In this document: positions 1 to 7,665 of the stretch, one piece after another
Position numbering within the stretch: the stretch's first letter is position 1
How the letters are laid out: each line of letters begins with the position of its first letter
NCBI GenBank assembly: GCA_963761325.1
Contig: CAVXGZ010000003.1
Span: 682,001 to 746,000, forward strand
Length of the DNA stretch: 64,000 nt
Origin: Streptantibioticus_C sp963761325
GTDB taxonomy: Bacteria > Actinomycetota > Actinomycetes > Streptomycetales > Streptomycetaceae
Direction: 5' to 3'
Notes under the pieces: generated by a model
What the model was told of the DNA's origin: nothing
Database searches by the model: none
What the model saw: only the letters and a program-made list of their open reading frames with translations
Position numbers and translations under genes: made by a program

Positions 1-502
1 GCGAGCGGCCGTCGAGGAAGCCGGCGGACTCCGGGTCCCACAGCGCGAGGGTGGCGACCTCGACGTCGAGGTCGGCGTCCTCCCAGCGCGGCGTGAGGAA
101 CCTGATCTGGTCGCGGCGCAGCGTCGCGTACTGCCGGAAGACCTCGGGGCCGACCGACCGGGCGGGGTCGGCCCGGCTCCACGCAGGGTCGCTGTAGACC
201 GCGCGGCGCGGGCGCAGCCGTTCGGCGGCCAGCGACAGGCTCAGCCCGCCGAGCGAGTGGCCGATCGCCAGTTCGGCGCCGGCCGGCAGCGTCTCGACCA
301 GGTCGTCGGCGAACAGCTGCGGGCGGTAGACGTCGGCGCGCGGGCTGGTGCCGTGGCCGCGCAGGTCCACGGCGACCGCCCGGTAGCCGAGGTCGGCCAG
401 CGCGGGCCCGACCCGGCGCCACAGCCGGTGGTCGGACATGATCCCGTGCACCAGGAGCGCGAGCCGGTCGCCGCTCCCCCACTCGTGCGTCGTCAGCCGC
501 AT
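1..502 (-). CDS. alpha/beta hydrolase, 3' end outside window
   Basis: This gene runs off the left edge, so the C-terminus is missing. About 167 residues are visible from an ATG at 502. They show a typical alpha/beta hydrolase start: LLVHG (oxyanion region, residues 16-20), a VDLRGHG turn near residue 45, and the nucleophile elbow GHSLGG at residues 81-86 with Ser83 as the expected catalytic serine. The catalytic His, and probably the acid residue, lie outside the window. The substrate cannot be inferred; small-ester, lactone or epoxide hydrolases all share this fold. It diverges from the thioredoxin gene. Confidence 0.85.
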   Translation of the reverse strand, partial: MRLTTHEWGSGDRLALLVHGIMSDHRLWRRVGPALADLGYRAVAVDLRGHGTSPRADVYRPQLFADDLVETLPAGAELAIGHSLGGLSLSLAAERLRPRRAVYSDPAWSRADPARSVGPEVFRQYATLRRDQIRFLTPRWEDADLDVEVATLALWDPESAGFLDGRS

Positions 503-570
503 GCGGGGCCGCCTTTCGCTGCCGGTTGGCTGGTCGGGCCCATGAGATCACGCGGACGGCGGCAGCGGAC

Positions 571-596
571 GGAATACCCGGCCGGCCTGACCGGTT
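571..596 (+). promoter_or_regulatory. SigR-type promoter of the thioredoxin gene
   Basis: GGAAT at 571-575 and GTT at 594-596 are separated by exactly 18 bases. This matches the GGAAT-N18-GTT consensus reported for the thiol-oxidative-stress sigma factor SigR of Streptomyces. It lies about 50 bases before the chosen ATG. In S. coelicolor trxC is a known SigR target, so motif and gene agree. Transcription start is inferred, not seen. Confidence 0.75.
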
Positions 597-647
597 GTGC
601 GAGCGTGTGAGCGGCAGACGCACTCCGAGTGGAAGCGAGTGGAACGC

Positions 648-1013
648 ATGGGCACGGTCGAGCTGACCAAGGACAACTTCAACGACGTCGTGACCGGCAA
701 CGACTTCGTGCTGATCGATTTCTGGGCGTCCTGGTGCGGGCCGTGCCGGTCCTTCGCGCCGATCTACGACAAGGCCGCCGAGCGCCACACCGACCTGGTG
801 TTCGGCAAGGTGGACACCGAGGCGCAGCCGGAGCTGGCCGCCGCCTTCGACATCACCTCGATCCCGACCCTGATGGTCATCCGCGACAACATCGCGGTCT
901 TCGGCCAGCCGGGCGCGCTGCCCGAGCAGGCGCTGGAGAGCGTCATCGAGCAGGCCAGGGCGCTGGACATGGACGAGGTGCGCACCAAGGTCGCCGAGTC
1001 GCCGCAGGAGTAG
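648..1013 (+). CDS. trxC: thioredoxin (TrxC-like)
   Basis: This is a 121-residue cytosolic thioredoxin that reduces protein disulfides with electrons from thioredoxin reductase. The active site WCGPC is at residues 29-33 (Cys30, Cys33), and the cis-proline loop SIPT has its Pro at residue 73. Acidic FWAS and DTEAQPELA segments match the actinobacterial TrxC type. An upstream in-frame GTG at 597 would add 17 basic residues, but it sits at the predicted transcription start, so the ATG at 648 is preferred. A SigR-type promoter precedes it. The symbol rests on resemblance to S. coelicolor TrxC and could be another trx paralogue. Confidence 0.85.
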   Translation: MGTVELTKDNFNDVVTGNDFVLIDFWASWCGPCRSFAPIYDKAAERHTDLVFGKVDTEAQPELAAAFDITSIPTLMVIRDNIAVFGQPGALPEQALESVIEQARALDMDEVRTKVAESPQE

Positions 1014-1035
1014 CGGCAGCGACCCGGCGCGGGTC

Positions 1036-1623
1036 TCACACCTGGTAGGGGCTCTTGGCCCGGGCCTCGTTCAACGCGGTGGCCCACCAGGCGAGTTGGT
1101 CGAGCAGCGCCTTGGCCGCGGCGTGCGGTCCGCTCTGGTCGACGGTCCGGCCGTCCGGGCCGAACGCGGCGCGGGCCGAGGCGAAGCTCACCGTGTCGCG
1201 GACGGTGACGGCATGCAGTTCGGCGAAGACGGTGCGCAGGTGCTCCACCGCGCGCAGCCCGCCGGACACCCCGCCGTAGCTGACGAAGCCGACCGGCTTG
1301 GCCCGCCACTCGGTGTAGTGCGCGTCGATGACGGCCTTCAGGGACGCCGGGTAGCTGTGGTTGTACTCCGGCGTGACCACCACGAAGGCGTCGGCCGCGG
1401 CGAGCCGCGGGGTGAGGACTTCGAGGGCCGCGGCGACCTCGGGACCGCCACCGCCCGGACCGGCCATGCCGATCGCGGCGGAGTCGGCGAGGTCGACCAC
1501 GTCGAGGTCGAAGTGTCCCGAGGTCTCGGCCTGCGCGGTGAACCAGTCGGCGACGGTCGGGCCGAACCGGCCGTCGCGGATGCTGGCGAGAATGATGGCG
1601 AGACGAGGCGTGTCATGCGTCAT
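1036..1623 (-). CDS. NAD(P)H-dependent FMN reductase
   Basis: This is a 195-residue flavodoxin-fold protein of the NADPH-dependent FMN reductase family. The FMN phosphate loop is near residues 12-20 (ASIRDGRFG), the family signature PEYNHSYP is near residue 90 followed by LKAVID, and a glycine-rich VSYGGVSGG loop is near 115-123. It reduces flavin or quinone-like substrates with NAD(P)H in the cytosol. The start codon lies 7 bases after the -10 box of a SoxR-type promoter, so the mRNA is probably leaderless. It diverges from soxR. In S. coelicolor the SoxR regulon includes a flavin reductase, which fits this arrangement. Confidence 0.88.
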   Translation of the reverse strand: MTHDTPRLAIILASIRDGRFGPTVADWFTAQAETSGHFDLDVVDLADSAAIGMAGPGGGGPEVAAALEVLTPRLAAADAFVVVTPEYNHSYPASLKAVIDAHYTEWRAKPVGFVSYGGVSGGLRAVEHLRTVFAELHAVTVRDTVSFASARAAFGPDGRTVDQSGPHAAAKALLDQLAWWATALNEARAKSPYQV

Positions 1624-1630
1624 GAGGTTG

Positions 1631-1661
1631 AATCTAGAACCTCAACCAATGGTGAGGTCAA
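1631..1661 (-). promoter_or_regulatory. SoxR-dependent promoter with SoxR box
   Basis: Read on the minus strand there is a -35 box TTGACC (1661-1656), a 19-base spacer and a -10 box TAGATT (1636-1631). The over-long 19-base spacer is the hallmark of MerR/SoxR-controlled promoters. The dyad CCTCAACCAATGGTGAGG (plus strand 1640-1657) lies across it, in the same register as the E. coli soxS promoter. The target is the FMN reductase; the regulator is almost certainly the adjacent SoxR. Confidence 0.88.
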
Positions 1662-1712
1662 CTCGTCCTCCGGTTCGGACCGAGGCGACGGCCCACGGTG
1701 ACCGGAGGCGGC

Positions 1713-2192
1713 ATGGACGGCGGACCCGGCGACGACCCGGCCCGGGACGGCGAGCTCAGCGTGGGGCAACTGGCCGCCCGCAGCGGGGTGACGGTCTCGG
1801 CCCTGCACTTCTACGAGCGGCGCAAGCTGATCAGCAGCACCCGCACGGCCGGCAACCAGCGGCGGTTCGGCCGGGCCACGCTGCGCCGGGTCGCACTGAT
1901 CCGGATCGCCCAGCGGGTCGGCATCCCGCTCGCCGAGATCGCCGCCGCGCTCGCCGAACTCCCCGACGACCGGGTGCCGGACCAGCGCGACTGGGAGCGA
2001 TTGTCGAGCCGCTGGCACGACGACCTCGACCGCCGCATCCGCCAACTCCAGATGCTGCGCGACCACTTCACCGAGTGCGTGGGCTGCGGCTGCATGTCGA
2101 TCGGCAGTTGTCCGCTGGCCAACCCGTTCGACCGGCTCGGCCTGCAGGGCCCGGGACCGCGGCTGCTGGCCGAGGACCCGCCGCCGGGCTGA
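1713..2192 (+). CDS. soxR: redox-sensitive MerR-family activator SoxR
   Basis: This 159-residue MerR-type activator has an N-terminal winged helix (residues ~15-60, with HFYERRKLI and NQRRF), a dimerisation helix and the C-terminal [2Fe-2S] cluster motif C-x2-C-x-C-x5-C at Cys122, 125, 127 and 133. In Streptomyces, SoxR responds mainly to redox-active compounds such as endogenous pigments rather than superoxide as such. GGAGGC lies just upstream of the ATG at 1713, so this start is chosen over the GTG at 1698. The divergent FMN reductase carries a perfect-geometry SoxR box and is the probable target. Confidence 0.92.
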   Translation: MDGGPGDDPARDGELSVGQLAARSGVTVSALHFYERRKLISSTRTAGNQRRFGRATLRRVALIRIAQRVGIPLAEIAAALAELPDDRVPDQRDWERLSSRWHDDLDRRIRQLQMLRDHFTECVGCGCMSIGSCPLANPFDRLGLQGPGPRLLAEDPPPG

Positions 2193-2199
2193 CGTCTCG

Positions 2200-2763
2200 T
2201 CAGTGCTGCCCGGAGATGGTCTCGGTGGCCACGTCCAGCAGCGCGAGCCGCCTGCTCTCGGCGTCCCCGGGCAGCTGGCGCATCGCGAGGTGGCCGAAGT
2301 GCACGGTCAGCAACGCGCTGACGGAGCGCGCCTGTTCGGCCGGATCGGCGTCCTCGTCGATGAACAGCGCCCAGACGTCCTTGAGTTGGTCCTTGAGCTG
2401 CTGGCCGATCGCCAACTCCCGTAGCGCGGCCTGGTTCTCGTACAGGACGGTGAACAGCGGCGCGGCGTGCGCCGCCGCCGCGCTGTAGCGCTCCAGCAGC
2501 ACCCGCCGGGTGGCGGAGGTGCGCGGCTGGGTGCGGCCCCACTCGATCAGCTCGCCGATCGGCACGGAGAGGGACTGCACGAGGGCGACCAGGATGTCCT
2601 CCTTGGTCTTGAAGTGGTAGTACAGCGCGGCCTTGGTGACGTCGAGCCGCTCGGCGATCTCGCGCAGCGACGTGCCCTCGTATCCCCGCTCGACGAACAG
2701 CGCCAGGGCGACGTCCTGGATGCGCCGGCGGGTGTCCCCGCGGCGCGGCTGCGCTGTGCCCAT
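2200..2763 (-). CDS. TetR-family transcriptional regulator
   Basis: This is a 187-residue TetR regulator. The helix-turn-helix is at residues ~10-55, with FVERGYEGTSLREIAERL and the recognition stretch TKAALYYHFKTKEDIL. The C-terminal ligand domain is unassigned. GGGAG 8 bases before the ATG at 2763 favours this start over a GTG at 2778. It is convergent with soxR and faces away from the butyrolactone-type cluster; the long gap upstream (2764-3104) is shared with the receptor homologue. No specific target can be named. Confidence 0.85.
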   Translation of the reverse strand: MGTAQPRRGDTRRRIQDVALALFVERGYEGTSLREIAERLDVTKAALYYHFKTKEDILVALVQSLSVPIGELIEWGRTQPRTSATRRVLLERYSAAAAHAAPLFTVLYENQAALRELAIGQQLKDQLKDVWALFIDEDADPAEQARSVSALLTVHFGHLAMRQLPGDAESRRLALLDVATETISGQH

Positions 2764-2861
2764 CGGTGCATCTCCCACGTTCGTCGCCAGGCGTTCGGCC
2801 CGTCCACTGTATCGAGCTAGCCATACGGCAGGTAAGTCGGTGGCACAGGGTGACAGACCGG

Positions 2862-3011
2862 CAAACCGGATTGCCTGTTTAGCTCATCACGCCCTGCGAT
2901 CGGTCCGTTCCTTACCGGCCATATTCCGTCGAGAATACCCGGAGGAAAGCGCTTCAATTAGCTCTAAACAATAGTCAGTTGCATCAAGCAACCCGACAGT
3001 ACTGTTTGTTT
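2862..3011. promoter_or_regulatory. divergent control region with two autoregulator-type operator candidates
   Basis: The 341-base gap 2764-3104 contains no gene and is more AT-rich than its surroundings. CAAACCGGATTGCCTGTTT at 2862-2880 has AAAC/GTTT ends and matches 16 of 19 bases of a second site at 4797-4815 before the other receptor gene. A 22-base imperfect palindrome at 2990-3011, centred on ACAGTACTGT, lies about 95 bases before the receptor homologue start. Both resemble the ARE operators bound by gamma-butyrolactone receptors. The assignment is by similarity only. Confidence 0.5.
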
Positions 3012-3104
3012 TTCCGGCGATCGATGGCAGGATGCTGCCTCACACAAGCAGCACACCGCATCCCGTGTCCGCCAGGTGTCACACAGAAGGACAGGTACAG
3101 ATCG

Positions 3105-3878
3105 ATGCAGGTACGAGCCGCGCGAACCCGTCAGGGCCTGATCCTGGCCGCAGCGGAACTGATCGACGACCGGGGTATGAAGGGGACCGGCCTGCTCGAC
3201 ATCAGCCGTGCGGCCGGCGTGAGCAAGGGGGCCTTGTACTTCCACTTCGCGTCGAAGGACGAATTGGTGGCCGCGGTCCGCTCGGAGGCTCGTCACTCCG
3301 TGCTGACACTGGCCGGTGAATGCCTGGACGGCGGCAGTTCTACTCTGGCGGGCGCGGCCCGCTTCACGGTCGCCCTCTCCCGGCAGATGCGCGAGGACCC
3401 GGTGCTGCGCGCCGGGCTGCGACTGGAGTCCGAGGGGGCGGCTGGGGAGAGCACCGGCGGGCCGTCGCTGCGGGAGGGCTGGCTCGCGTTACTCCGCGAG
3501 CGGTTGGCCGCCGACGCCGCCGCGGGCCGGCTGCGCGCGGATGCCGACGCCGAGGCGACCGCCAACCTGGTCGCCGCCGTCACCGTCGGCCTGGAGTCGC
3601 TCGGCCGGGAGAACGAGAACTGGTGGGACCCGCAGGTCACCACCGGCATATGGCGGCTGCTGCTGACGCTGGCCGACGCCGACGACGAGACCGCCGCCCA
3701 GGTGTGGTCCGCGCTGCGCGAACTGCGCGAGGCCGCCGCACGGCAGCCCGAGCCGGCCGAGGCACCCGAACAGCCCGAACAGCCCGACGCGGCGGTGCTG
3801 CGACTGCCCACCCCCGCCGCGGACTCCGAGCGGATGCCGAGGCTGGCCCGCGCCTCCTCCTACCGCGGACGGCGCTGA
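3105..3878 (+). CDS. gamma-butyrolactone receptor homologue (ArpA/ScbR-like TetR)
   Basis: This 257-residue TetR-type protein is closest in pattern to autoregulator receptors: N-terminal QVRAARTRQGLILAAAELI and the recognition helix SKGALYFHFASKDELV (~residues 41-56), typical of ArpA/ScbR. The ligand domain has the family WDPQVTTGIWRLLL stretch but is divergent, so it could be a pseudo-receptor that no longer binds butyrolactone. The C-terminus ends in a Pro/Glu/Gln-rich tail. The ATG at 3105 is chosen because the HTH begins directly after it. It converges with the second receptor gene at 3923. Confidence 0.72.
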   Translation: MQVRAARTRQGLILAAAELIDDRGMKGTGLLDISRAAGVSKGALYFHFASKDELVAAVRSEARHSVLTLAGECLDGGSSTLAGAARFTVALSRQMREDPVLRAGLRLESEGAAGESTGGPSLREGWLALLRERLAADAAAGRLRADADAEATANLVAAVTVGLESLGRENENWWDPQVTTGIWRLLLTLADADDETAAQVWSALRELREAAARQPEPAEAPEQPEQPDAAVLRLPTPAADSERMPRLARASSYRGRR

Positions 3879-3922
3879 CCGGCGGACCGACCGCCCGCGT
3901 TTCCGAGCCTGCTGACGGCTCG

Positions 3923-4771
3923 TCAATTCAGCGGCCCGGCCGGGGTGAACTCGGTGGACGCCTGCCCTTCCACCGTCCCCCGGCCGTCAACGGCCGCACC
4001 GGCTCCGCCGGCGCCGGCGCCGTCCGGCTCGCGGACCGCCCCGGGATCGACCGGATCGCCGTCCTCGCCCTCCGGGCCGTCCGAGGCGTCCGGAGCGTCC
4101 GAGGCGTAGGGGGCGTCCCGCTCCAGCGCCGCGGCCGCCGCGTTCACCTCGGCGAGCGCGTACTCACCGCGCGCCGCGTCGGCGATCAGGTGCGGCAGCA
4201 GCCCGGGGATCGCCAGTGACGGCAGCAGGTACTTCCACAACACCTCGATCCTGCGCGGCAGGTCGCGCCGGTCCTCGTAGACCTGGGACAGGATCTGGAT
4301 ACCGGTGAAGGCGCCGACGAGCAGCAGCGTGACGTCGTCCGGATCCACGGTCGGCAGCAGCTCGCCGGCCCGCTCGGCCTGCAGCAGCAACTCGCGCACC
4401 ACGTCGGCCGGGCCGCGGTAGGCGGCGGCGGTCGGCGTCTTGTACGAGGCCTGCTCCACGCTCAGCCGCACCGCGGCCCGCAGCACCACGTCGGTGCGCA
4501 GCCGCTGGGCGAAGGCCAGCGTCAGGTCGATGGTGGCCTGCAGCTTCACCTTGTTCGGCGGCGGCACCAGGGCTTCGTTCTGCATGTCCACCACCGCGTC
4601 GGCGATAGCCTCCTTCGACGGGAAGTGGAAGTAGAGCGCTCCCCGGGTCACGCCGCTCCTGGCCAGGATCTCCGTCGTGCTGGCCCCTTCGTAGCCCATT
4701 TCGTCGAATACCGCCGCCGCCGCTTCCAGGATCGTGCGCCGTGTTCTGACCGCCCGTGCCTGTTGCGCCAT
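3923..4771 (-). CDS. gamma-butyrolactone receptor (ScbR/ArpA family)
   Basis: This 282-residue autoregulator receptor has an N-terminal MAQQARAVRTRRTILEAAAA and TRGALYFHFPSKEAIADAV recognition helix (~residues 44-62), both very close to ScbR/ArpA. The ligand domain contains GAFTGIQILSQVYEDRRDL and the following W-KYLLPSLA helix, also conserved in butyrolactone receptors. The C-terminus has an unusual ~65-residue Asp/Gly/Ala-rich extension. It is divergent from the AfsA gene with palindromic operators between them, the classical receptor/synthase layout. It is expected to repress itself and afsA until butyrolactone binds. Confidence 0.85.
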   Translation of the reverse strand: MAQQARAVRTRRTILEAAAAVFDEMGYEGASTTEILARSGVTRGALYFHFPSKEAIADAVVDMQNEALVPPPNKVKLQATIDLTLAFAQRLRTDVVLRAAVRLSVEQASYKTPTAAAYRGPADVVRELLLQAERAGELLPTVDPDDVTLLLVGAFTGIQILSQVYEDRRDLPRRIEVLWKYLLPSLAIPGLLPHLIADAARGEYALAEVNAAAAALERDAPYASDAPDASDGPEGEDGDPVDPGAVREPDGAGAGGAGAAVDGRGTVEGQASTEFTPAGPLN

Positions 4772-4796
4772 TTGATCTCCGTAACCCTTTGATAAC

Positions 4797-4834
4797 CAAA
4801 CCGGCTTGTCTGTATCTTAACCGGAGCTCCGGTT
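4797..4834. promoter_or_regulatory. operator candidates between receptor and afsA genes
   Basis: Two elements lie in the 140-base divergent gap. CAAACCGGCTTGTCTGTAT (4797-4815) is near-identical to the site at 2862-2880. AACCGGAGCTCCGGTT (4819-4834) is a perfect 16-base palindrome. Position, dyad symmetry and neighbours fit ARE-type operators for a butyrolactone receptor controlling both genes. Binding is inferred. Confidence 0.6.
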
Positions 4835-4911
4835 GCTGATCTTTGGTGTGTGGGGTCGGGATCAGCGGTCGAGCCGATTGTTTCTCGCCCCCGCAGAGAC
4901 AGGTAATTCCC

Positions 4912-6018
4912 ATGCAGTCGTCGAACGTCGCCGGACCCCCGGCTCCCTTGCCCCGTTCGGCCGTCGCACTCGCCACTCATTCCACCGCCCCCACACACGG
5001 ACCACCCAGGCACGGATTCTCGGACCTCACCACCACGGTCCCCAGACAATACGTGCACCGGGCGGCGGTGAGTGAAGTCCTTCTCACCCACTGGGAAACA
5101 GACGGATCCGACTGTTTCGTCGCCGCGGCCCAATGGCCGCGCGGCCACGCCCTGTTCGTGCAACGGCACGGCCGGCAGGACGCGATGCTGATCGCGGAAA
5201 CCGTCCGGCAGGTGGGCGTGCTGCTGTCCCACGCCAGGTTCGGCGTGCCGCTCGATCACCACTTCCTGATGTGGGACCTGTCCTACGCCGCCGTTCCCGG
5301 CGGTCTGGCCGCCGGGCGCCTTCCCACCGACCTCACGCTGCGGGTGACCTGGCAGGACCTGACGCGGCACGGCAGGGTGCTGTCGTCGCTGCGCTACCAC
5401 TGCGAGGTCTGGCGGGACGCTACGCGCATAGCTGTCGGATCCGCCGGCTTCAACTGCACCTCCCCGGCGGTCTACCGGCGCGTCCGGGGCGGCCGGCCGC
5501 CCGCCCCGGACGTCCCGGTGACCCCGCCGGTCGACCCCCGCCTCGTCGGCCACGCGGACCGCGGGCAGGTGGTCCTCACCGATCCGGCCGCCGCCGGACC
5601 CCGCGCCCCCGCCACCGCCCGCCCGACGGTGACCGACCTGTCCTGCCGCGCCGCCGGCCGCCGCGCCGCGGTGCGCGCCGGCCGGCACCGGGGGCGCTGG
5701 CTGCTGCGGGTGGACACCGCGCACCCGGTCTTCTTCGACCACCCGCACGACCACGTGCCCGGCATGCTCCTGCTGGAGGGCGCCCGGCAGGCGGCGCAGA
5801 TCCTGCTCGGCCCGGCTCCGGTGCAGGCGATCGCCGTCGACGGCACCTTCGACCGCTTCGCCGAACTGACCGAGCCCACCTGGATCCACGCCGAGGCCGG
5901 CCGGACGGACGCCGCCGGCAACACCCCGGTCACCGTCACCGGCTGCCAGGGCGGCCGTCCGCTCTTCACCGCGAACATCACGGCCCGCACACTTGACGAG
6001 TCGTCAGAAAGCTTCTGA
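4912..6018 (+). CDS. AfsA/ScbA-family gamma-butyrolactone synthase
   Basis: This 368-residue protein has two AfsA repeats (hotdog-like). The first (~residues 40-170) has VPRQYVHRAAVSEV and QDAMLIAETVRQVGVLLSHA; the second (~residues 240-350) has HPVFFDHPHDHVPGMLLLEG. AfsA enzymes join a beta-ketoacyl chain to dihydroxyacetone phosphate in butyrolactone autoregulator synthesis. The ATG at 4912 is preferred over an upstream ATG at 4843. A linker between the repeats is Pro/Ala-rich. The epimerase-like gene 126 bases downstream probably acts in the same pathway. Confidence 0.87.
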   Translation: MQSSNVAGPPAPLPRSAVALATHSTAPTHGPPRHGFSDLTTTVPRQYVHRAAVSEVLLTHWETDGSDCFVAAAQWPRGHALFVQRHGRQDAMLIAETVRQVGVLLSHARFGVPLDHHFLMWDLSYAAVPGGLAAGRLPTDLTLRVTWQDLTRHGRVLSSLRYHCEVWRDATRIAVGSAGFNCTSPAVYRRVRGGRPPAPDVPVTPPVDPRLVGHADRGQVVLTDPAAAGPRAPATARPTVTDLSCRAAGRRAAVRAGRHRGRWLLRVDTAHPVFFDHPHDHVPGMLLLEGARQAAQILLGPAPVQAIAVDGTFDRFAELTEPTWIHAEAGRTDAAGNTPVTVTGCQGGRPLFTANITARTLDESSESF

Positions 6019-6144
6019 GGCGGCGTGGTCGCCACTCAGCGCCCACCTCGCGGACCGGTCCTGCGGGTGCGCGCACTACCGTGGAGCGCCGCACGGCCGC
6101 GTGCGGGGCGGCGGCTCGCTCGGATTCGACCAGATCGGGGAAAC

Positions 6145-7086
6145 ATGCCAGGCATCGTCACCATCACCGGGGCCGGCGGATTCGTCGGCGGCCGCGTCGC
6201 CGCGCACGCCGTCCGGGCACTGCCGGGCCGCCAGGTGCGCCTGGTGACCCACAACCGGCCGTCGGCGGCGACGGGCGCACCGGAGGTGGAGACGCTGCCC
6301 GGCGACCTCACCGACCCCGGGTCGCTGCGCGGGCTGTGCGCCGACAGCGACACCCTGATCCACTGCGCCTCGCGGATAGCCGGCCCGGAGGAGCTGTGCC
6401 GGGCGGTCAACGCCCACGGCACCGAGGCCCTGCTCGCCGAGGCCCGCCGGTCCGGGGTCCGCCGGATCGTCTACCTGAGCACAGCCGCGGTCTACGGGCC
6501 GGGACCGTTCCACGGCGCCCGCCCGGCCGACCTGCCGCTCGCTCCGGCGTCCGCCACCTCGCGCAGCCGGGCGGCGGCCGAGCAGGCGGTGCTGGACGCG
6601 GGCGGGATCGTGCTGCGCCCGCACCTGGTCTACGGCACCGGCGACCGCTGGGTCGGCCCCGGCCTGCTGCGGCTGGCCCGCGCGCTGGACGCCGACGTCG
6701 ACGGCTGGCCCGCGCTGCTGTCCGCCGTCGACGTGGACGACCTGGCCCGCGCCCTGCTGGCCACCGCCCTCGCCCCCGCGGACCGGCTGGCGTCGAGCGT
6801 CTACCACGCCAACCACCCGCGTCCCGTGCCGGCCGCCGAACTCGTCGGCGCGCTCGCCGGCGCCGCCGGGCTGCGGCCGCCGAGGGACAAGCTCACCGCG
6901 GCGCAGGCCCGCGCCCGCCTCGCCGAGCAGGGCCTCGGCACGCACGACCTGGACCTGGTCGCCGCCGACCACGTCTTCGACAGCGCCCCGCTCTGGTCCG
7001 ACCTCGGCCAGGACCCCGGCCCCGGCTTCACCGACCGCTTCCCCTACCACGCGGCGTGGTACGGCTCGTTGCCCCTGGCGGAGTGA
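6145..7086 (+). CDS. NAD-dependent epimerase/dehydratase-like oxidoreductase
   Basis: This 313-residue extended short-chain dehydrogenase has the Rossmann motif GAGGFVGG at residues ~8-15. VYLSTAAVYGPG (~110-121) carries the Ser and Tyr region of the family, and LRPHLVYGTGDRW marks the substrate domain. The expected YxxxK is not clean: the serine-alanine stretch ATSRSRAAAEQ replaces the usual tyrosine, so catalytic competence is uncertain. Position right after afsA suggests a tailoring step (reduction or epimerisation) in autoregulator synthesis; this is inference from context. The start ATG at 6145 follows GGGGA. Confidence 0.75.
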   Translation: MPGIVTITGAGGFVGGRVAAHAVRALPGRQVRLVTHNRPSAATGAPEVETLPGDLTDPGSLRGLCADSDTLIHCASRIAGPEELCRAVNAHGTEALLAEARRSGVRRIVYLSTAAVYGPGPFHGARPADLPLAPASATSRSRAAAEQAVLDAGGIVLRPHLVYGTGDRWVGPGLLRLARALDADVDGWPALLSAVDVDDLARALLATALAPADRLASSVYHANHPRPVPAAELVGALAGAAGLRPPRDKLTAAQARARLAEQGLGTHDLDLVAADHVFDSAPLWSDLGQDPGPGFTDRFPYHAAWYGSLPLAE

Positions 7087-7116
7087 CCGGGCCGGGCGGG
7101 ACGGGGTCCGGCGGCG

Positions 7117-7665
7117 CTACGCGTCCCGCGCCCGCCCGTCCACCGCGTCGCCGGGACCGGTCACCGGCCGCTCCAGCACCTGGCCGGGCCAGCCGCCGCG
7201 GTCGAAGGTGCCGGTGGGCGTGAAGCCGGCGCGTCTGTAGTACTCCACCAGCTTCCCGTCGCCGCCGGCCCAGCAGTCCACCCGCAGCACGGACTTCCCC
7301 TGCCGCCACGCCAACCCGCCCGCGTGACGCAGCAGTTCGGCGCCGATCGCCCGGCCGGCGAACTCCCGCGCGGTGAGCAGCAGCAACACGTACGACTGCC
7401 CGGCCGCCACCGGCGGCACCGGCTCGGGGGCCCGCTGCGAGACGATCAGCGCTCCGGCCGGCCGGCCGCCGCACTCCGCGATCCACAGCCCGTCCTCGCC
7501 GGCCAACTCCTCGACCAGCGCGACCGATTCGGGCCGCTGCGACCACGGCCGGTCGCCCCACTGCCCGGCGCTGCCGCGGGCCGCCAGCCACGCCACCGCG
7601 CCGTCGAACATGCCGAGCAGGATCCCGGTGTCCCGCCGGTCCCCGCGGCGCAGCCTCAGCTCCAT
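7117..7665 (-). CDS. GNAT-family N-acetyltransferase
   Basis: This 182-residue GNAT protein has the acetyl-CoA region near AGRAIGAELLRHAGGLA (~residues 115-131) and the C-terminal VDCWAGGDGKLVEYYRRAGF motif typical of the fold. Its start overlaps the 3' end of the MFS gene by 10 bases, so the two are probably translationally coupled. Small-molecule acetylation next to an exporter suggests resistance or detoxification, but the substrate is unknown. Confidence 0.82.
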   Translation of the reverse strand: MELRLRRGDRRDTGILLGMFDGAVAWLAARGSAGQWGDRPWSQRPESVALVEELAGEDGLWIAECGGRPAGALIVSQRAPEPVPPVAAGQSYVLLLLTAREFAGRAIGAELLRHAGGLAWRQGKSVLRVDCWAGGDGKLVEYYRRAGFTPTGTFDRGGWPGQVLERPVTGPGDAVDGRARDA

